Source: Legionella lytica
Lineage (GTDB): Bacteria > Pseudomonadota > Gammaproteobacteria > Legionellales > Legionellaceae
Length of the DNA: 64,000 nucleotides
Direction of reading: 5' to 3'
Assembly: GCF_023921225.1 (NCBI RefSeq)
Contig: NZ_CP071527.1
Coordinates: 1,826,501 to 1,890,500 of the forward strand
The notes under the pieces are model-generated. The model saw only the letters and a program-made list of their open reading frames with translations. It did no database searches and was not told the origin of the DNA. Each line of letters begins with the position of its first letter. Positions within the stretch are counted from its first letter, which is position 1. The position numbers were made by a program, and so were the translations under genes. Below are positions 63,522 through 64,000 of the stretch, piece by piece.

Positions 63522-64000
63522 ATGCCTATAAAAAATAGAGATGATGAACGTGGAAATGCAATTAAAAAAATAGTTACTCAGCGAATGGCTGTTCTGCCTG
63601 AGGAAGAAGCGCCAAAGCCAGTTGTTCAAAGATATATTGATCCAATAAATTCTGAGGCTATAATAAGCGCAGCAAACCGTACTAGGTTACGGCCTTCAAC
63701 GCCTCCCCCTACTCCCATACCTAGTTTGGTTTTGGATGAAGGTTCAGCTGATATTAATCTATCAAATTCATTTTATGCCAGTACTGAGGATAGATCCTCC
63801 ACAAGCTCACCCTTATTTTTTACTTCCTCAGCGGCTCAAGCAATGCCAGAGGTTAACCTCCCTCACCCAGCGCATCCTATACAAGAAATTGACGCAACTC
63901 GAAAAAAGACACTTACATCGACAAGAGATACGCAGCAACAACCTTTGGCCCAAGGCGCTACAACGAATACCTTAAAACTATTAAGAATGATGCGTAATTC
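63522..64000 (+). CDS. N-terminal part of an unknown protein (runs off window end)
   Basis: An ATG at 63522 opens a frame that stays open to the last base (159 codons), so the gene continues beyond the window. The start reads PIKNRDDERGNAIKKIVTQR, followed by a proline-rich stretch RLRPSTPPPTPIPSL and Ser/Thr-rich segments (STEDRSSTSSPLFFTSSAA). It looks like the disordered N-terminus of a large protein. There is no signal peptide. The location beside a LegK-type kinase suggests another effector gene. The ribosome site is weak. Confidence 0.6.
   Translation, partial: MPIKNRDDERGNAIKKIVTQRMAVLPEEEAPKPVVQRYIDPINSEAIISAANRTRLRPSTPPPTPIPSLVLDEGSADINLSNSFYASTEDRSSTSSPLFFTSSAAQAMPEVNLPHPAHPIQEIDATRKKTLTSTRDTQQQPLAQGATTNTLKLLRMMRN

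Noticed and set aside
63360..63629. Minus-strand 89-codon ORF
   Set aside because: It overlaps the plus-strand gene that starts at 63522, has no ribosome site and no family pattern.

Overview
The window is chromosomal DNA of a Legionella species or a very close relative. The evidence is a low-GC gammaproteobacterial gene set, several genes with eukaryote-like domains of the kind carried by Dot/Icm type IV effectors (SH2 plus U-box, ankyrin, Ser/Thr kinase, coiled-coil membrane proteins, a large-clostridial-toxin-like glycosyltransferase, a mono-ADP-ribosyltransferase fold), and Legionella-type regulation (a GGA-rich CsrA-binding sRNA with an upstream LetA/GacA-type box, and a minimal ProQ protein). 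I cannot name the species.

Layout. 1-6.9 kb holds the 3' end of secA with mutT, then an EEP-family hydrolase, a periplasmic c-type cytochrome, coaE, a cysteine-rich secreted protein, a c-di-GMP phosphodiesterase with a CSS sensor domain, and bioA. 6.9-10.5 kb is the bioBFHD operon, divergent from bioA, with a candidate BirA operator between them. 10.5-15 kb has a CHAP amidase, an orphan GHKL ATPase and a bufferin-type (DUF2282) peptide gene followed by yceI, cytochrome b561 and yceI. 15-17.6 kb has tenA under a TPP riboswitch and a glycosyltransferase effector candidate. 17.7-21.9 kb is the rpsB-tsf-pyrH-frr operon with its promoter, leader and internal terminator, then a DnaA-box cluster and a DNA glycosylase. 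21.9-24 kb is a frameshifted ankyrin effector gene.

24-29.8 kb is an arginine succinyltransferase operon (M20 hydrolase-astA-astD-astB plus a SpeE-like methyltransferase) without astC or astE. 29.9-33.3 kb has two effector candidates (coiled-coil membrane protein and CX5R phosphatase-like protein). 33.3-36.5 kb has a divergent uracil-glycosylase-like gene, ubiG, proQ, an RsmY/RsmZ-type sRNA and an L,D-transpeptidase. 36.9-42.6 kb has putA, a small secreted protein, an RNA 2',3'-cyclic phosphodiesterase and a polysaccharide deacetylase. 43-50 kb is an effector-rich stretch (TPR/MIT-like protein, ADP-ribosyltransferase-like protein, patatin, SH2/U-box protein). 50-53 kb has envelope genes and a C-terminally replaced malate synthase. 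53-59 kb is a plastic region with integrase and MFS remnants and a 1,537-residue protein built of 88-residue repeats. 59-64 kb has an APH-like kinase, a membrane coiled-coil protein, a Ser/Thr kinase and the start of a further unknown gene.

Several families of dispersed palindromes are present: a CCCGTATTA palindrome in four copies, an 18-bp-TIR MITE-like element, a 23-bp inverted repeat and others. All function calls come from reading motifs in the sequence. No database search was run.
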